From the NCBI GenBank assembly GCA_949283125.1, contig CASDRK010000017.1, positions 62,001-126,000 of the forward strand: a stretch of DNA of 64,000 nt, given 5' to 3'. This document shows, in pieces, positions 17,300-26,871 of the stretch; position 1 is the first letter of the stretch, and every line of letters starts with the position of its first letter. A model generated the notes under the pieces. The model made no database searches. It was not told where the DNA came from and saw nothing but the letters and a program-made list of their open reading frames with translations. The stretch is from an uncultured Clostridia bacterium. Lineage in GTDB: Bacteria > Bacillota > Clostridia > Christensenellales > Borkfalkiaceae. A program made the translations under genes and the position numbers.

Positions 17300-18229
17300 A
17301 TGTTATCATATAAAAGCGGAAAAATATGCATGGATCCGCTGTTGCTTTCAAGGCGCGCACGAATTCATGACTTTGCTTTTTCAGACTACACCACATACGG
17401 TGTGGGCGGAGGCGCCGCGGAAGCGTACTTTCCGCGAACCGTGCCGGAGGCGATGGCCGTGTACGACTCCGTGACCGAGCGGGGGATGAATATGTTCGTT
17501 CTTTCGCAGGGCTCAAACGTTCTTGCGTCGGATAAGGGGTTTGAAGGCTGCGTCGTCTGCACCCGGCGTCTGCGCGGCATAGTCAGGATAGATATTGAAA
17601 CTATATTTTGTCTTGCAGGAACGCCCGTGTCGCATGTGCTATCGTATTGCATATCGCGCGGGCTCGGCGGCCTGGAGTATCTTGCGGGCATTCCCGCCGC
17701 GATCGGAGGCGTCGCGGTAATGAACGGAGGGGCGGGGGGAAGATACATAAATACCTGCATAAAAGCAGTAAGGCTGTATGACGGAAAATTGCGCAATCTG
17801 CCCAACGAAAACTGCAATTTTTCATATAAACAAAGTACTATGCGTAACATAAAATGCATTGTTACAGGTGTATTTTTAAATGTTTTTGCGGATTTTCCGT
17901 CGGGTGTGAAAAAGCGCGTTCAAAGCTATGCGGCGCGGCGGGCGCATTTGCCGAAGGGCAGGAGCTGCGGCTGCGTGTTCAAAAATCCTCAAACTGCTGC
18001 GGAAGGTAAAAGCCTTTCTGCCGGCGCGCTCATACAAAAGTGCGGACTTGCCGGATTCGGCTCTGCCCGCGCGTTCGTCAGTCCCGTCCATTGCAATTTT
18101 ATTTTGCATAACGGGGCGTGCGCGGAAGAAATTTTTGACCTCATTCAGTCCGTAAAGCGCATGGTCCTTTTGCGCTCGGGGATCGGACTTGAGGAAGAGG
18201 TCGTTTACGTTGGCGATTTCGGCAGCTGA
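17300..18229 (+). CDS. murB: UDP-N-acetylenolpyruvoylglucosamine reductase
   Basis: A 309-residue FAD enzyme reducing the enolpyruvyl group to make UDP-MurNAc for peptidoglycan. FAD-binding elements are TTYGVGG, GSNVLASDKGFEG and LEYLAGIPAAIGGVAVMNGG; the catalytic domain has SYKQSTMR and GCVFKNP, with SAGALIQKCGLAG following. Two starts are possible: ATG 17300, with AAAGGT 9 bases upstream, and ATG 17330, which gives 299 residues. The later genes PHP and whiA follow, a shortened form of the murB-...-whiA neighbourhood common in Firmicutes. Confidence 0.94.
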   Translation: MLSYKSGKICMDPLLLSRRARIHDFAFSDYTTYGVGGGAAEAYFPRTVPEAMAVYDSVTERGMNMFVLSQGSNVLASDKGFEGCVVCTRRLRGIVRIDIETIFCLAGTPVSHVLSYCISRGLGGLEYLAGIPAAIGGVAVMNGGAGGRYINTCIKAVRLYDGKLRNLPNENCNFSYKQSTMRNIKCIVTGVFLNVFADFPSGVKKRVQSYAARRAHLPKGRSCGCVFKNPQTAAEGKSLSAGALIQKCGLAGFGSARAFVSPVHCNFILHNGACAEEIFDLIQSVKRMVLLRSGIGLEEEVVYVGDFGS

Positions 18230-18237
18230 ATTTCGCC

Positions 18238-18273
18238 ATTGTATTTCCGTCCGATATTGTATTTCCGCCCGAT
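18238..18273 (+). repeat. 18-bp tandem duplication in the murB-PHP gap
   Basis: ATTGTATTTCCGTCCGAT is immediately followed by ATTGTATTTCCGCCCGAT, one mismatch. Non-coding; no function evident. Confidence 0.8.
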
Positions 18274-18374
18274 TTTTTATTCCGTTTACTGTCCGGGCTA
18301 TGTGCCGCGGCGTTTCAAATTTTACTATTTATTTTTTTATCAACTACTATGTTACGCATAATTGGTGAAACCGC

Positions 18375-19151
18375 ATGAATCTTACCGCTGATTATCATAC
18401 TCATACGCCCTATTCGCACGGCAAAAACAGCGTTATGGAAAATGTCTGCGCCGCGAAGAAGCTCGGGCTTAAGGAGATCGCAATAACCGATCACGGATTC
18501 AATCATCTTCTGTTTGGACTTCGGCGCAAAAAACTTACCGCTCTTCGGGCGGAAGTAATCGAAGCGGAAAGCAGGACGGGCGTCAGGGTGCTGATGGGGA
18601 TGGAGAGCAATCTCATCTCCGCCGACGGCAGGACCGACATGAAAGAGGGCGATCTGCCTTTCTTCGATATTTACCTCATGGGCATACACGAGGTGGTGCG
18701 TTATTCTACTCTTTCGGACGCGTACAACATAATGTGGAAGAACTATGTTGCATATGCCCGGGGCGAGCGTCCTTCCCGCAGCGTTGTCGAAAACACCACC
18801 CGTGCCTATATAAATGCAATTAAAAACAATCCTGTTGATATTCTCACTCATATAAATTATAAGTGCTTTTGCGACCTTGAAGAAGTTGCCAAGGCCTGCG
18901 CGGATTACGGAACATATATAGAGATAAATACCAAAAAGCGGCACGTTTCCGCCGAAGAGCTTCACAGTATGGCCTCCTGCGGGGCGCGGTTTGTTATAGA
19001 CTCCGACGCGCACTCTGCCGACAGGGTGGGGGATACCGCCATTGCCGGGGAGTTGCTCGCGTCCGGCTGCGTGCCTTCGGAGCTCATCGATAACATTGAC
19101 GGTCGCCTGCCTTCGTTCAGGTTCGCGGAGTACAAGAAGATACATGGCTAA
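18375..19151 (+). CDS. PHP-domain phosphoesterase (YcdX/HisJ-like)
   Basis: A 258-residue polymerase-and-histidinol-phosphatase domain protein. Metal-binding motifs are DYHTHTPYSHGK at the N-terminus, ITDHG near residue 38, GMESN, LTHI near residue 157, and DSDAHSADRVG near the C-terminus. PHP proteins hydrolyse phosphate esters with a trinuclear metal site. No histidinol-phosphatase gene is present in the his operon in this window, so this is one candidate to supply that activity, though close YcdX-like proteins have other substrates. It overlaps whiA by 8 bp. Confidence 0.85.
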   Translation: MNLTADYHTHTPYSHGKNSVMENVCAAKKLGLKEIAITDHGFNHLLFGLRRKKLTALRAEVIEAESRTGVRVLMGMESNLISADGRTDMKEGDLPFFDIYLMGIHEVVRYSTLSDAYNIMWKNYVAYARGERPSRSVVENTTRAYINAIKNNPVDILTHINYKCFCDLEEVAKACADYGTYIEINTKKRHVSAEELHSMASCGARFVIDSDAHSADRVGDTAIAGELLASGCVPSELIDNIDGRLPSFRFAEYKKIHG

Positions 19152-20100
19152 TTTTACCGAAGAAATCAAAAACGAAATAATGTCGAACGGGCTCTCGTCC
19201 GATTGTTGCAAGCTTGCCTTTCTTTCGGCGTTTATCCGCACCAGCGGCAGCGTTGTTTCGCGCGGGGGGCATTTCGGCTTTGAAGTCGTCACCGAAAACG
19301 AGCGCGCCGCAGACTTTCTGTGCGACATGCTCGAACAGGATTTTGGCATAGTCATTGCCGACGCGGGCGCCGGGTACGACGCGTTTACCGGCAGGGACAA
19401 GCTCACGTTCGTCTGCGCTGACGAAAGAACGGAACGTCTTCTGGAGGAGATGAAGATAATCCGGAAAACTCAAGCGGGTGCGTCGCTCATGTTCGGGATA
19501 GATGAGGAGCTCATCGCGCGCGATTGCTGTCTTTCGGCCTATCTCAAGGGCGCTTTTCTCGGCGGCGGAAGCTGCACCGTTCCGGACGAGAGCAGCTACA
19601 GCCGCACCGGCTATCATTTTGAGGTGGTCTTCGCAAATAAGATAACTGCGGGGGATTTCTGCGATCTTTTGTGTTCGCTCGACGTGCTCGCAAAGCTCGT
19701 CGCCCGCAAGGACAGCGCCGTGGTTTACGTCAAGAGCAAGGAGGTCATCTCCGATCTGCTGAATGCGATGGGTGCGGAGAGCTGTCTTGACAAACTGAAC
19801 AGACTCGTGGAGCGCAAGGAGCTTACAAACAATCTCAATCGAGCGTCGAATTGTTCGGTCTCCAACATAGACAAAGCTCTCACTGCGTCCGTAGCGCAGA
19901 TCTCGGCCATCGAAACCATCCGTCAGACAATGGGGCTTAAAAATTTGTCCTCCATTCTGTTCGAGGTGGCCGAAGCCCGTCTTGCAGATCCCAACGCGTC
20001 CATGCAGGAGCTTGCCGACAGACTCAAAATTTCCAAAAGCTGTCTCAATCACCGCATGCGCAAGATTGCCGAGATAGCCCGCACCTTGAGTCAGGACTGA
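19144..20100 (+). CDS. whiA: DNA-binding protein WhiA
   Basis: A 318-residue protein of the WhiA family. The N-terminal LAGLIDADG-like fold includes LSAFIRTSGSVV, GFEVVTEN, YLKGAFLGGGSCT and YHFEVVF. The C-terminal helix-turn-helix contains LADRLKISKSCLNHRMRKI. In Firmicutes it influences cell division and lipid/carbon metabolism; in actinomycetes it activates sporulation genes. The start at 19144 lies within the last codons of the PHP gene, so the two are co-translated. The genes usually found between murB and whiA (rapZ, yvcK) are absent here. Confidence 0.95.
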   Translation: MANFTEEIKNEIMSNGLSSDCCKLAFLSAFIRTSGSVVSRGGHFGFEVVTENERAADFLCDMLEQDFGIVIADAGAGYDAFTGRDKLTFVCADERTERLLEEMKIIRKTQAGASLMFGIDEELIARDCCLSAYLKGAFLGGGSCTVPDESSYSRTGYHFEVVFANKITAGDFCDLLCSLDVLAKLVARKDSAVVYVKSKEVISDLLNAMGAESCLDKLNRLVERKELTNNLNRASNCSVSNIDKALTASVAQISAIETIRQTMGLKNLSSILFEVAEARLADPNASMQELADRLKISKSCLNHRMRKIAEIARTLSQD

Positions 20101-20127
20101 AGAGAATAAATATTAAAGGGGTTGGCT

Positions 20128-20562
20128 GTGTCGAAGACGGTGAAAAAGAGTGCGAAAGATGCGCGGGATTACTTTGGTCGCCCGTTTTTTGCAAGGTGGC
20201 TTGAATCGTTTGCTCCGTCGCTCTCGCGCGAAGATTACGGCAAATATATAAAAGGCGGGTACGTCTGGCACATATTCAGCTGGCGGCTTGTGCCTGACGG
20301 CTGTTTCAAGGAGAGGGACGCCGCGCGGGCGGCTTTCGACCTTGCCGACAAAACGGGTGCAAAATATATGTTTTTGTGGTCGGATGCGCGGACGCCCGCA
20401 ATGCTGCCTGAAAGATATTTCACTGCCGCGGAGATAGAAAACAGCGACGATTGCGGCGAAATTTATATTGTCGGCAAAAATTTTGAATGGACTTATGTTG
20501 TCACGCATGAAACTTCGTGCGGCTGCGGCCCGTATTTTATGAAAAAGCAAATCAGTGGCTGA
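20128..20562 (+). CDS. DUF4275-like protein of unknown function
   Basis: A 144-residue soluble protein. I chose GTG 20128, with AAAGGGG six bases upstream; TTG 20122 is an alternative. The body has GGYVWHIFSW, a tryptophan-containing central region, and the ending GEIYIVGKNFEWTYVVTHE followed by a CGCGPYF motif. These resemble the DUF4275 family from memory. No catalytic motif is recognised. It is between whiA and dnaE with about 50 bp to dnaE. Confidence 0.6.
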   Translation: MSKTVKKSAKDARDYFGRPFFARWLESFAPSLSREDYGKYIKGGYVWHIFSWRLVPDGCFKERDAARAAFDLADKTGAKYMFLWSDARTPAMLPERYFTAAEIENSDDCGEIYIVGKNFEWTYVVTHETSCGCGPYFMKKQISG

Positions 20563-20611
20563 GCCCTGTCCGCTCTGCGGGGGCGTGATTTACAGTATTT
20601 GAGGATAACAG

Positions 20612-23600
20612 ATGACAGATTTCGTACATTTGCACCTTCACACCGAATATTCCCTTCTGGACGGGGCGTGCAAGATAGACAATCTTATAAGCTACTGCAA
20701 AAAGAACGGCGTCGACACCGTATGCATCACCGACCACGGCAATATGTACGGCACGCTTCATTTTGCCGAAAAAGCGGCGGTTGCGGGATTGAAATACATC
20801 ATAGGCTGCGAATTTTACGTCACGCGCGACATGCACGACAAATCGCAGAACATATCCGAGCACCTGATACTGCTTGCAAAAAACAAGGCCGGATATAAAA
20901 ATCTCGTTCAGCTCGACTCTATGGCGTTCGTTGACGGATTTTACTATAAGCCGAAGATAGATTACGAAGTGCTCAAAGAGCACTCCGAAGGGGTGATATG
21001 TCTTTCCGCGTGTCTCGCCGGCGGCATTCCGCACAGACTGCTCAACGGCGACGAAAAGGGGGCGGAGGAACTTGCTTTAAAACTCAAGGGCATTTTCGGC
21101 GAGGACTTTTACATAGAGATTCAGGACCACGGCATTCCGGAGGAAAAGCGCGTGCTGCCCATGCTCGTCGCGCTCGCGAAAAAAATCGGCGTCGAAATAG
21201 TCGCCACCAACGACGTGCACTATATCACCCGTGCCGAGGCCGAGATGCAGGACGTGCTGATGTGCATCCAGATGAAAAAAACTCTCGACGATCCCAAGCG
21301 CATGAAGTTCGATACGCAGGAATTCTATTTCAAGTCCGGAGACGAGATGGCGCAGCTCTTTTCCGCCTATCCCGAAGCGATAGCCAACACCCGAGTCATT
21401 GCCGACAAGGTCACGGAGCCCGCCTTCAATCTCGATAAAAAGGGCTATCCCGTGCGCGACACCTCTCTCATCCCAGGTTATACTCCTCCCGACGGGTCTT
21501 CTCCCGCGGATTATCTGCGGAAGCTGACGGCGGAGGGATTGAAGCGGCGCTACGGCGAAGTCACCGAGCGTGAGACCTCGCGCGCGGAGTACGAACTCGG
21601 CGTCATCATAGGCATGGGCTTTGCGGAATACTATCTTATCGTCTGGGATTTTATAAATTGGTCAAAGGCCAACGGCATCCCCGTCGGTCCCGGCCGCGGT
21701 TCGGGCGTAAGCTCTATCGTCGCGTACGCCATCGGCATAACCGATGTTGAGCCGCTGCAGTACGATTTGCTGTTCGAGCGCTTCCTCAACCCCGACCGTG
21801 TTTCCATGCCCGACTTCGATATCGATTTCTGCACCGACAGGCGCAGCGAAACTATCGAGTACGTGCGCAGAAAGTATCATCCCGAAAACGTCTGTCAGAT
21901 TGTAACGTTCGGCACGATGGCGGCAAAAAACTCCATTAAGGACGTAGGCAGGGTGATGCGCGTTCCGTACTCCGAAACGGACAGGCTGACGAAGATAATG
22001 GACGGCAAGACCTCAATTGGCGACCTGCTCGGCCGAAGGATAGAGGGCGCGCGCGCAGCGTTCGAGGCGGAGACCGATCCCGACAAAAAGGCCGAAGCCG
22101 AAGGCAAGCTCAACGATCTTAAAGCCGTGCGCAACGCGGAATTCTGCGAAATTTACGAAACCGATTCCACGCTGCGCCGTGTAATAGACATGGCCATGCA
22201 GATAGAGGGCATGCCGCGTCAGACCGGCATGCACGCGGCCGGCGTCGTCATCTGTCGGAAAAAGATTGCCGACAACGTTCCCCTGTCCCGCAACGGCGAG
22301 GATATCACCACCCAGTTCGTCGCCAAGGAAATTGAGGCCCTCGGCATGTTGAAGATGGACTTTCTTGCGCTGGTCACTCTGACCGATATCAAGAAGTGCA
22401 TAGATTACATCCGCGAAAACCACAACTTTGAAGTTGATTTCAACAAGATAGGATATAAGGACGATGGCGCCTATGCGCTCATATCCGAAGGTGACACCGA
22501 CGGCGTGTTCCAGCTCGAAGCCGGAGGTATGAAAAAATTCATGCGGCAGCTGAAACCCGACTGTCTGGAGGACCTGATCGCGGGCGTTTCGCTGTACAGG
22601 CCGGGGCCGATGAGGTTCATCGATGACTTCTGCAACCGCAAACACGGTCTGGCGCCGATAGAGTACGATACGCCCGAAGAGGAGAAGATCTTAAAGGTAA
22701 CGTACGGCATACCCGTATATCAGGAACAGGTCATGCAGATATTCCAGTATCTTGCAGGCTTTTCGCTCGGCGAGGCCGACCTCGTTCGCCGTGCCATGGG
22801 CAAGAAGGATAAAAAGACGCTGATGGCGCAGAAGGAAAAATTCATCAACGGCGGCATCAGCGACACGAACGGCAGCACCATAACCGGCTGCGTCAAAAAC
22901 GGCATATCCGCCGAAGTGGCAGCCAAGATATTCGCCGATATGGAGGGGTTTGCCTCCTATGCCTTCAACAAGTCGCATGCCGCGGCCTATGCGACGCTCG
23001 CATATCAGACCGCATGGCTTAAAAAGTACTACATCAAAGAGTTCATATGCGCGCTCCTCAACAATCGGCTGAATAAGATAGAGGAGATAACCAAGTACGT
23101 TCTCTACCTCAAGGACAAGGGCATAAAAGTTCTGCCGCCCGACATCAACAAGTCAAAGACGGTCTTTTCCGTTCAGGACGGAGGTGTAAGATTCGGGCTT
23201 TCCGCGCTCAAGGGCACGGGGCAGAGCGCCATCGACGACGTGATCGCGGAGAGGGAAAAGAACGGACCTTTCAAAGATTTCCCCGATTTCGTTCTGCGCT
23301 GCGCGCCCTTTGTGAACAAAAGAATAATCGAAGGTCTCATTCTCGCCGGCGCGTTCGACTGGACGGGCATAGCGCGTTCCCGCCTGTTCTCCGTGTACGA
23401 CGAAGTTTATACCCGCGCCGCAGGCATCAATAAACAGAAGAGCGGCGCGCAGATGTCGCTGTTCGGGGAGTTCATCGAAGAGGAGAGCCTTGAAGTCGAA
23501 TATCCCGACATTCCCGAATACGACATCATGGATAAACTCTCCAAGGAAAAGCAGGTGCTCGGCGTGTATGTCAGCGGCCATCCGTTCGACAAGTACAAGT

Positions 23601-24211
23601 CGGCTTTCAAGGATAAGAATTTCAATTGCTCCATGCTCGAATACGTTGAAGACGAGGACGGAAACCGTACCTATCCGCAGGTGGAGCAGGGGATGGTTGT
23701 GGAGATGGGCGGAATAATTTCGGCCTATCGCCGCACAACGACAAAGCGCACGGGTGCGATAATGGCGTTCGTCACCGTCGAAGACGTATACGGTTCGGTG
23801 GAGTGCGTGGCATTTCCCGCCATATTTGAAAGGGTCAAGGCGGCCATAGCCAGCGACAGGATAGTAACCTTAAAGGGCAAGCTCGATCTCGACGGCGGAA
23901 AGGAACCTTCGATAATTTTAGACGATCTGCAGGAGTTCGACATTGAAGCCTTTGAAGGCAAAAAGACCCCCGCCGGGCCCCGTGAGGACGCGCGCAGACA
24001 ACCCGTGCTTTGGCTGAACGCAACGGCTCTGTCCGACGCCGACTTTGACGACTTTGTCTCAATGCTGGCAAATTACGAAGGTCCTACGGTCTGCGCCATC
24101 GTGCGCGGCGGAAAAAAGTACAAGCTGCCTTCGGGTGTGAATTACTGCCGTGGTCTGCTTGCCGAATTGTCGTCTTTCATATTTGAAAAAGATATAAAAT
24201 ATATCGAATAA
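20612..24211 (+). CDS. dnaE: DNA polymerase III alpha subunit (DnaE type)
   Basis: A 1199-residue C-family polymerase. It opens with a PHP domain (LHLHTEYSLLDGACK, ITDHGNMYG). The palm shows GPGRGSGVSSIVAYAIGI and the catalytic aspartates in MPDFDIDF. The fingers have GVFQLEAGGM and YQEQVMQI, the tandem HhH region includes FNKSHAAAYA, and the C-terminal OB-fold (GGIISAYRRTTTKRTG) completes a normal length. AGGATAAC precedes the ATG. In Firmicutes with PolC, DnaE extends primers; PolC is not in this window. Confidence 0.97.
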   Translation: MTDFVHLHLHTEYSLLDGACKIDNLISYCKKNGVDTVCITDHGNMYGTLHFAEKAAVAGLKYIIGCEFYVTRDMHDKSQNISEHLILLAKNKAGYKNLVQLDSMAFVDGFYYKPKIDYEVLKEHSEGVICLSACLAGGIPHRLLNGDEKGAEELALKLKGIFGEDFYIEIQDHGIPEEKRVLPMLVALAKKIGVEIVATNDVHYITRAEAEMQDVLMCIQMKKTLDDPKRMKFDTQEFYFKSGDEMAQLFSAYPEAIANTRVIADKVTEPAFNLDKKGYPVRDTSLIPGYTPPDGSSPADYLRKLTAEGLKRRYGEVTERETSRAEYELGVIIGMGFAEYYLIVWDFINWSKANGIPVGPGRGSGVSSIVAYAIGITDVEPLQYDLLFERFLNPDRVSMPDFDIDFCTDRRSETIEYVRRKYHPENVCQIVTFGTMAAKNSIKDVGRVMRVPYSETDRLTKIMDGKTSIGDLLGRRIEGARAAFEAETDPDKKAEAEGKLNDLKAVRNAEFCEIYETDSTLRRVIDMAMQIEGMPRQTGMHAAGVVICRKKIADNVPLSRNGEDITTQFVAKEIEALGMLKMDFLALVTLTDIKKCIDYIRENHNFEVDFNKIGYKDDGAYALISEGDTDGVFQLEAGGMKKFMRQLKPDCLEDLIAGVSLYRPGPMRFIDDFCNRKHGLAPIEYDTPEEEKILKVTYGIPVYQEQVMQIFQYLAGFSLGEADLVRRAMGKKDKKTLMAQKEKFINGGISDTNGSTITGCVKNGISAEVAAKIFADMEGFASYAFNKSHAAAYATLAYQTAWLKKYYIKEFICALLNNRLNKIEEITKYVLYLKDKGIKVLPPDINKSKTVFSVQDGGVRFGLSALKGTGQSAIDDVIAEREKNGPFKDFPDFVLRCAPFVNKRIIEGLILAGAFDWTGIARSRLFSVYDEVYTRAAGINKQKSGAQMSLFGEFIEEESLEVEYPDIPEYDIMDKLSKEKQVLGVYVSGHPFDKYKSAFKDKNFNCSMLEYVEDEDGNRTYPQVEQGMVVEMGGIISAYRRTTTKRTGAIMAFVTVEDVYGSVECVAFPAIFERVKAAIASDRIVTLKGKLDLDGGKEPSIILDDLQEFDIEAFEGKKTPAGPREDARRQPVLWLNATALSDADFDDFVSMLANYEGPTVCAIVRGGKKYKLPSGVNYCRGLLAELSSFIFEKDIKYIE

Positions 24212-24227
24212 AAAATATGAAAATTGG

Positions 24228-24256
24228 TTGTAAATATCGTGTTCATCTGTTATAAT
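24228..24256 (+). promoter_or_regulatory. Promoter of pfkA
   Basis: TTGTAA at 24228-24233, 17-nt spacer, TATAAT at 24251-24256. A leader of about 80 nt leads to GGAGG and the ATG at 24345. Confidence 0.7.
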
Positions 24257-24344
24257 ATAGAGCGGAAATGATGAAAAAGCATTGCGGCAAAGGGGGCATG
24301 CGGAAGATATCCGTGCGCGGTGCTTATTTTCGGAGGAAATGTTT

Positions 24345-25307
24345 ATGAAAAGGATAGGCTTGCTCACGAGTGGCGGAGATGCTCCCGGCATGAACGCATG
24401 CATCAGGGCCGTTGTGCGTACCGCCCTCTACTACGGCATGGAAGTGTACGGTGTCGAGCGCGGCTATCAGGGGCTTATCGACGACGAGATGGTCTCCATG
24501 GAGATGCGCTCCGTTTCGGATATAGTCCAGAGGGGCGGCACCAAACTCCGTACCGCAAGATGCCTTGAAATGCTCACCAAGGAGGGCCAGAAAAAGGCCG
24601 TCAAGACGCTTGAAGCGCGCGGCATAGAAGGCCTTGTGGTCATCGGCGGCGACGGCTCGTTCAGGGGAGCAAAGTGTCTGTCCGAAGAGTACGGCATACC
24701 CACGATAGGCATACCGGGAACTATAGACAACGACCTCGAATACACGGATTACACGCTCGGTTTCGATACCGCCGTAAATACCTGCATAGACGTGATCAAC
24801 AAACTGCGCGACACCATGACCTCGCACGAAAGAATTTCCGTGGTCGAAGTCATGGGCAGGCGCTGCGGCGACATTGCGCTGTATGCCGGCATTGCTTCCG
24901 GCGCGGAGATCATTGTGGTGCCCGAAGTCGTTTTCGACCTCGACGACATCGTTATGCGCATAAACCGCTCGCGTGCCAACGGCAAACATTCCAACATTGT
25001 TGTGGTGGCGGAGGGCGTGTGCACGGCAGAAGAGTTTGCAAAACAGCTTCAGTCCGTCACTACCTATTCCGTAAGGCCCACCACGATAGGCCACATTCAG
25101 CGCGGCGGTTCGCCTTCCATGGCGGACAGAATGCTTGCGGCGCAGTTCGGCAACAAGGCCGTCAGACTGCTGAACGACGGCATAGGCAACCGCGTTGTCG
25201 GCATTCATAAGAACGAGATAATCGATATGGATATAATCGAAGCGGTCAGCATGAAGAAGAAATTCAATTACGAGCTGTATGAGACGCTGCAGATGATATC
25301 CATGTAA
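24345..25307 (+). CDS. pfkA: ATP-dependent 6-phosphofructokinase
   Basis: A 320-residue glycolytic kinase making fructose-1,6-bisphosphate. Nucleotide and substrate motifs are LLTSGGDAPGMNA, GGDGSFRGA, PGTIDNDLEYTDYTLG with the catalytic aspartate, and VEVMGRRCGDIA. The glycine of GGDGS is typical of ATP-dependent rather than PPi-dependent enzymes. GGAGG lies 8 bases before the ATG; it has its own promoter and a terminator. Confidence 0.96.
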   Translation: MKRIGLLTSGGDAPGMNACIRAVVRTALYYGMEVYGVERGYQGLIDDEMVSMEMRSVSDIVQRGGTKLRTARCLEMLTKEGQKKAVKTLEARGIEGLVVIGGDGSFRGAKCLSEEYGIPTIGIPGTIDNDLEYTDYTLGFDTAVNTCIDVINKLRDTMTSHERISVVEVMGRRCGDIALYAGIASGAEIIVVPEVVFDLDDIVMRINRSRANGKHSNIVVVAEGVCTAEEFAKQLQSVTTYSVRPTTIGHIQRGGSPSMADRMLAAQFGNKAVRLLNDGIGNRVVGIHKNEIIDMDIIEAVSMKKKFNYELYETLQMISM

Positions 25308-25319
25308 CTGTTACAGCAC

Positions 25320-25350
25320 AAGCCGCTTGAATGCAAAGCGGCTTTACTTT
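25320..25350 (+). terminator. Terminator after pfkA
   Basis: AAGCCGCTT pairs with AAGCGGCTT around GAATGCA, followed by TACTTTTG. Confidence 0.75.
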
Positions 25351-25390
25351 TGCTTGTGCAAATATATTATTCAGGGGGGACGCAGTATTA

Positions 25391-26314
25391 ATGATTCTTA
25401 CGGTAAGCTTGAGCCCGTGCATCGACGTCAATATCGAAGTTGACTCGCTCTCCGTGGGCATGTCGCACAAAATTATCAGCAAGCGCATCTTTTACACGGG
25501 GAAGAGCATAAATGTCTCCATCGGGCTTGCCAGACTGGGCGTGCGTGCATTCGTGACGGGGTTCATGTACGAAGATAACGGCAGACTTTTCGAGCAGGAA
25601 CTGCACCGCGAGGGCATAAATTATAAGTTTGTGTGGAGCCGCGGCAGAGTGCGCGAAAACTATAAGTTCGTCGATCACAAATCCATGCTCACCGAGTTCG
25701 ACGACGTTTCGCCGGAGATATCCTTGCAGCGTCAGGACGATCTCGTTCGTCTCGTATCCGAATTTGCGCCCGGCTGCGAGGCCGTGTTCGTTGCCGGCGG
25801 GCTGGCAAAGGGCATGACCGCCGATTTTTACGAACGCATTCTGAAGGCTGTGCCCGAAGGCGTATTAAAGGTGGTGGACAGCGAGGGCGACAGACTGCGC
25901 TATGCTTTGGGCTGCGGAGTCGATCTGATCAAGCCCAACGTTGAGGAGCTTGAGCGCACTCTCGGCATAAAGGTAAAGAGTCCCGAAGGGGCGCTCGACG
26001 GAGCAAAGCAGCTTGTAAACATGGGAGCGGGCAGAGTTCTGCTCTCCCTCGGAAAGGACGGCGCAATAATAACCGACGGCAAAAAAAGCTATTATTGCAA
26101 ATCCAATAACGTGGCCATGAATTCCACGGTCGGCGCAGGCGACGCCATGGTGGCGGCGGCAATGAACGCGCTCGTGCACGGCTGCGACAATGCCGAAATT
26201 CTTAAGTGCGGCGTTGCTGCCGGCACTGCCGCGGTCATCACCCCGGACACCATTTCGTTCCGCCGTGAAAAGTACGACGAAATATTTTCTTTGCTTTCCG
26301 TAAAAGAAATTTAA
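25391..26314 (+). CDS. PfkB-family sugar kinase (1-phosphofructokinase-like)
   Basis: A 307-residue ribokinase-fold enzyme. The N-terminus ILTVSLSPCIDVNIEVD and the GKSINVSIGLARLG segment match 1-phosphofructokinase and tagatose-6-phosphate kinases. The catalytic block STVGAGDAMVAAAMNAL holds the anion hole and base aspartate, and KPNVEELERTLG lies mid-protein. GGGGGG lies 10-15 bases before the ATG. No PTS fructose genes are beside it, so the exact substrate is uncertain. Confidence 0.85.
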   Translation: MILTVSLSPCIDVNIEVDSLSVGMSHKIISKRIFYTGKSINVSIGLARLGVRAFVTGFMYEDNGRLFEQELHREGINYKFVWSRGRVRENYKFVDHKSMLTEFDDVSPEISLQRQDDLVRLVSEFAPGCEAVFVAGGLAKGMTADFYERILKAVPEGVLKVVDSEGDRLRYALGCGVDLIKPNVEELERTLGIKVKSPEGALDGAKQLVNMGAGRVLLSLGKDGAIITDGKKSYYCKSNNVAMNSTVGAGDAMVAAAMNALVHGCDNAEILKCGVAAGTAAVITPDTISFRREKYDEIFSLLSVKEI

Positions 26315-26323
26315 CGATAACTC

Positions 26324-26352
26324 TTGATTTTTGAAATTATTTTGTATATAAT
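26324..26352 (+). promoter_or_regulatory. Promoter of the Cys-rich protein gene
   Basis: TTGATT at 26324-26329, 17-nt spacer, TATAAT at 26347-26352; AAGGAGG and the ATG at 26382 follow. Confidence 0.75.
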
Positions 26353-26381
26353 CATAGGTAGAAACAAGGAGGAATGCGAAT

Positions 26382-26792
26382 ATGTGGAACGAAAACGCGC
26401 CGTTGGAACTTTTGAAGGATCTGCCCGCCGTACTCAACGAGGCCAATCTGGCACGCCTGCAGCAGGTTATCGACTACGACAAATTCATTAACAGCGCCGA
26501 ATGCGGATGCGATCTTTGCGGCAGTTATGCGCCTTTCTGCGAAGGATGCGACAAGTGCGTTCAGTATCCCTGCGCCGTGGCTTACGTAAAAATGAAGCAG
26601 GCGGAAGGGATGGATATCAAGATCCAGAGCGAGATCGAGGAGGTTCTCTCCGAAGCGGGCGAACAGCCCTGCGAGTGCTGCGCGGAGCAGCCGGAAGAGG
26701 AGGATGTTTGCGAGCAGCCGGCCGACGAAACCCCGGTTGAAGAACAGCCCAAAAAGTACATACGCATAGCCATTGCAAGGCGCAGGGCATAA
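26382..26792 (+). CDS. Cysteine-rich acidic protein of unknown function
   Basis: A 136-residue protein I do not recognise. After a leucine-rich N-terminus it has a dense cysteine cluster, CGCDLCGSYAPFCEGCDKC followed by VQYPC. That is seven cysteines in under 30 residues, spaced as for two metal or cluster sites. A glutamate-rich region with two more cysteine pairs (PCECC, VCEQP) comes next, then a basic tail IRIAIARRRA. It has a strong promoter, a good ribosome binding site and a strong terminator, so it is a true single-gene unit. Confidence 0.75.
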   Translation: MWNENAPLELLKDLPAVLNEANLARLQQVIDYDKFINSAECGCDLCGSYAPFCEGCDKCVQYPCAVAYVKMKQAEGMDIKIQSEIEEVLSEAGEQPCECCAEQPEEEDVCEQPADETPVEEQPKKYIRIAIARRRA

Positions 26793-26833
26793 TGCGTTGA
26801 CCGATTGTTGCATAAATACGTTTAAATGAGGAT

Positions 26834-26863
26834 GCCGGAGCGTGAAGCGCGCTCCGGCTTTTT
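26834..26863 (+). terminator. Terminator after the Cys-rich gene
   Basis: GCCGGAGCG pairs with CGCTCCGGC, loop TGAAGCG, then TTTTT. Confidence 0.88.
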
Positions 26864-26871
26864 CGTTATAC

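Noticed and set aside
17832..18365. Inverted 13-mer pair (TATGCGTAACATA) as ends of a mobile element
   Set aside because: The enclosed DNA is the 3' part of an intact murB; 13-base matches occur by chance in 64 kb. Kept only as weak relatives of the dispersed palindrome.
18342..18365. Xer/dif recombination site
   Set aside because: CTATG...CATAA resembles half of a dif site, but the half-site spacing and orientation do not fit.
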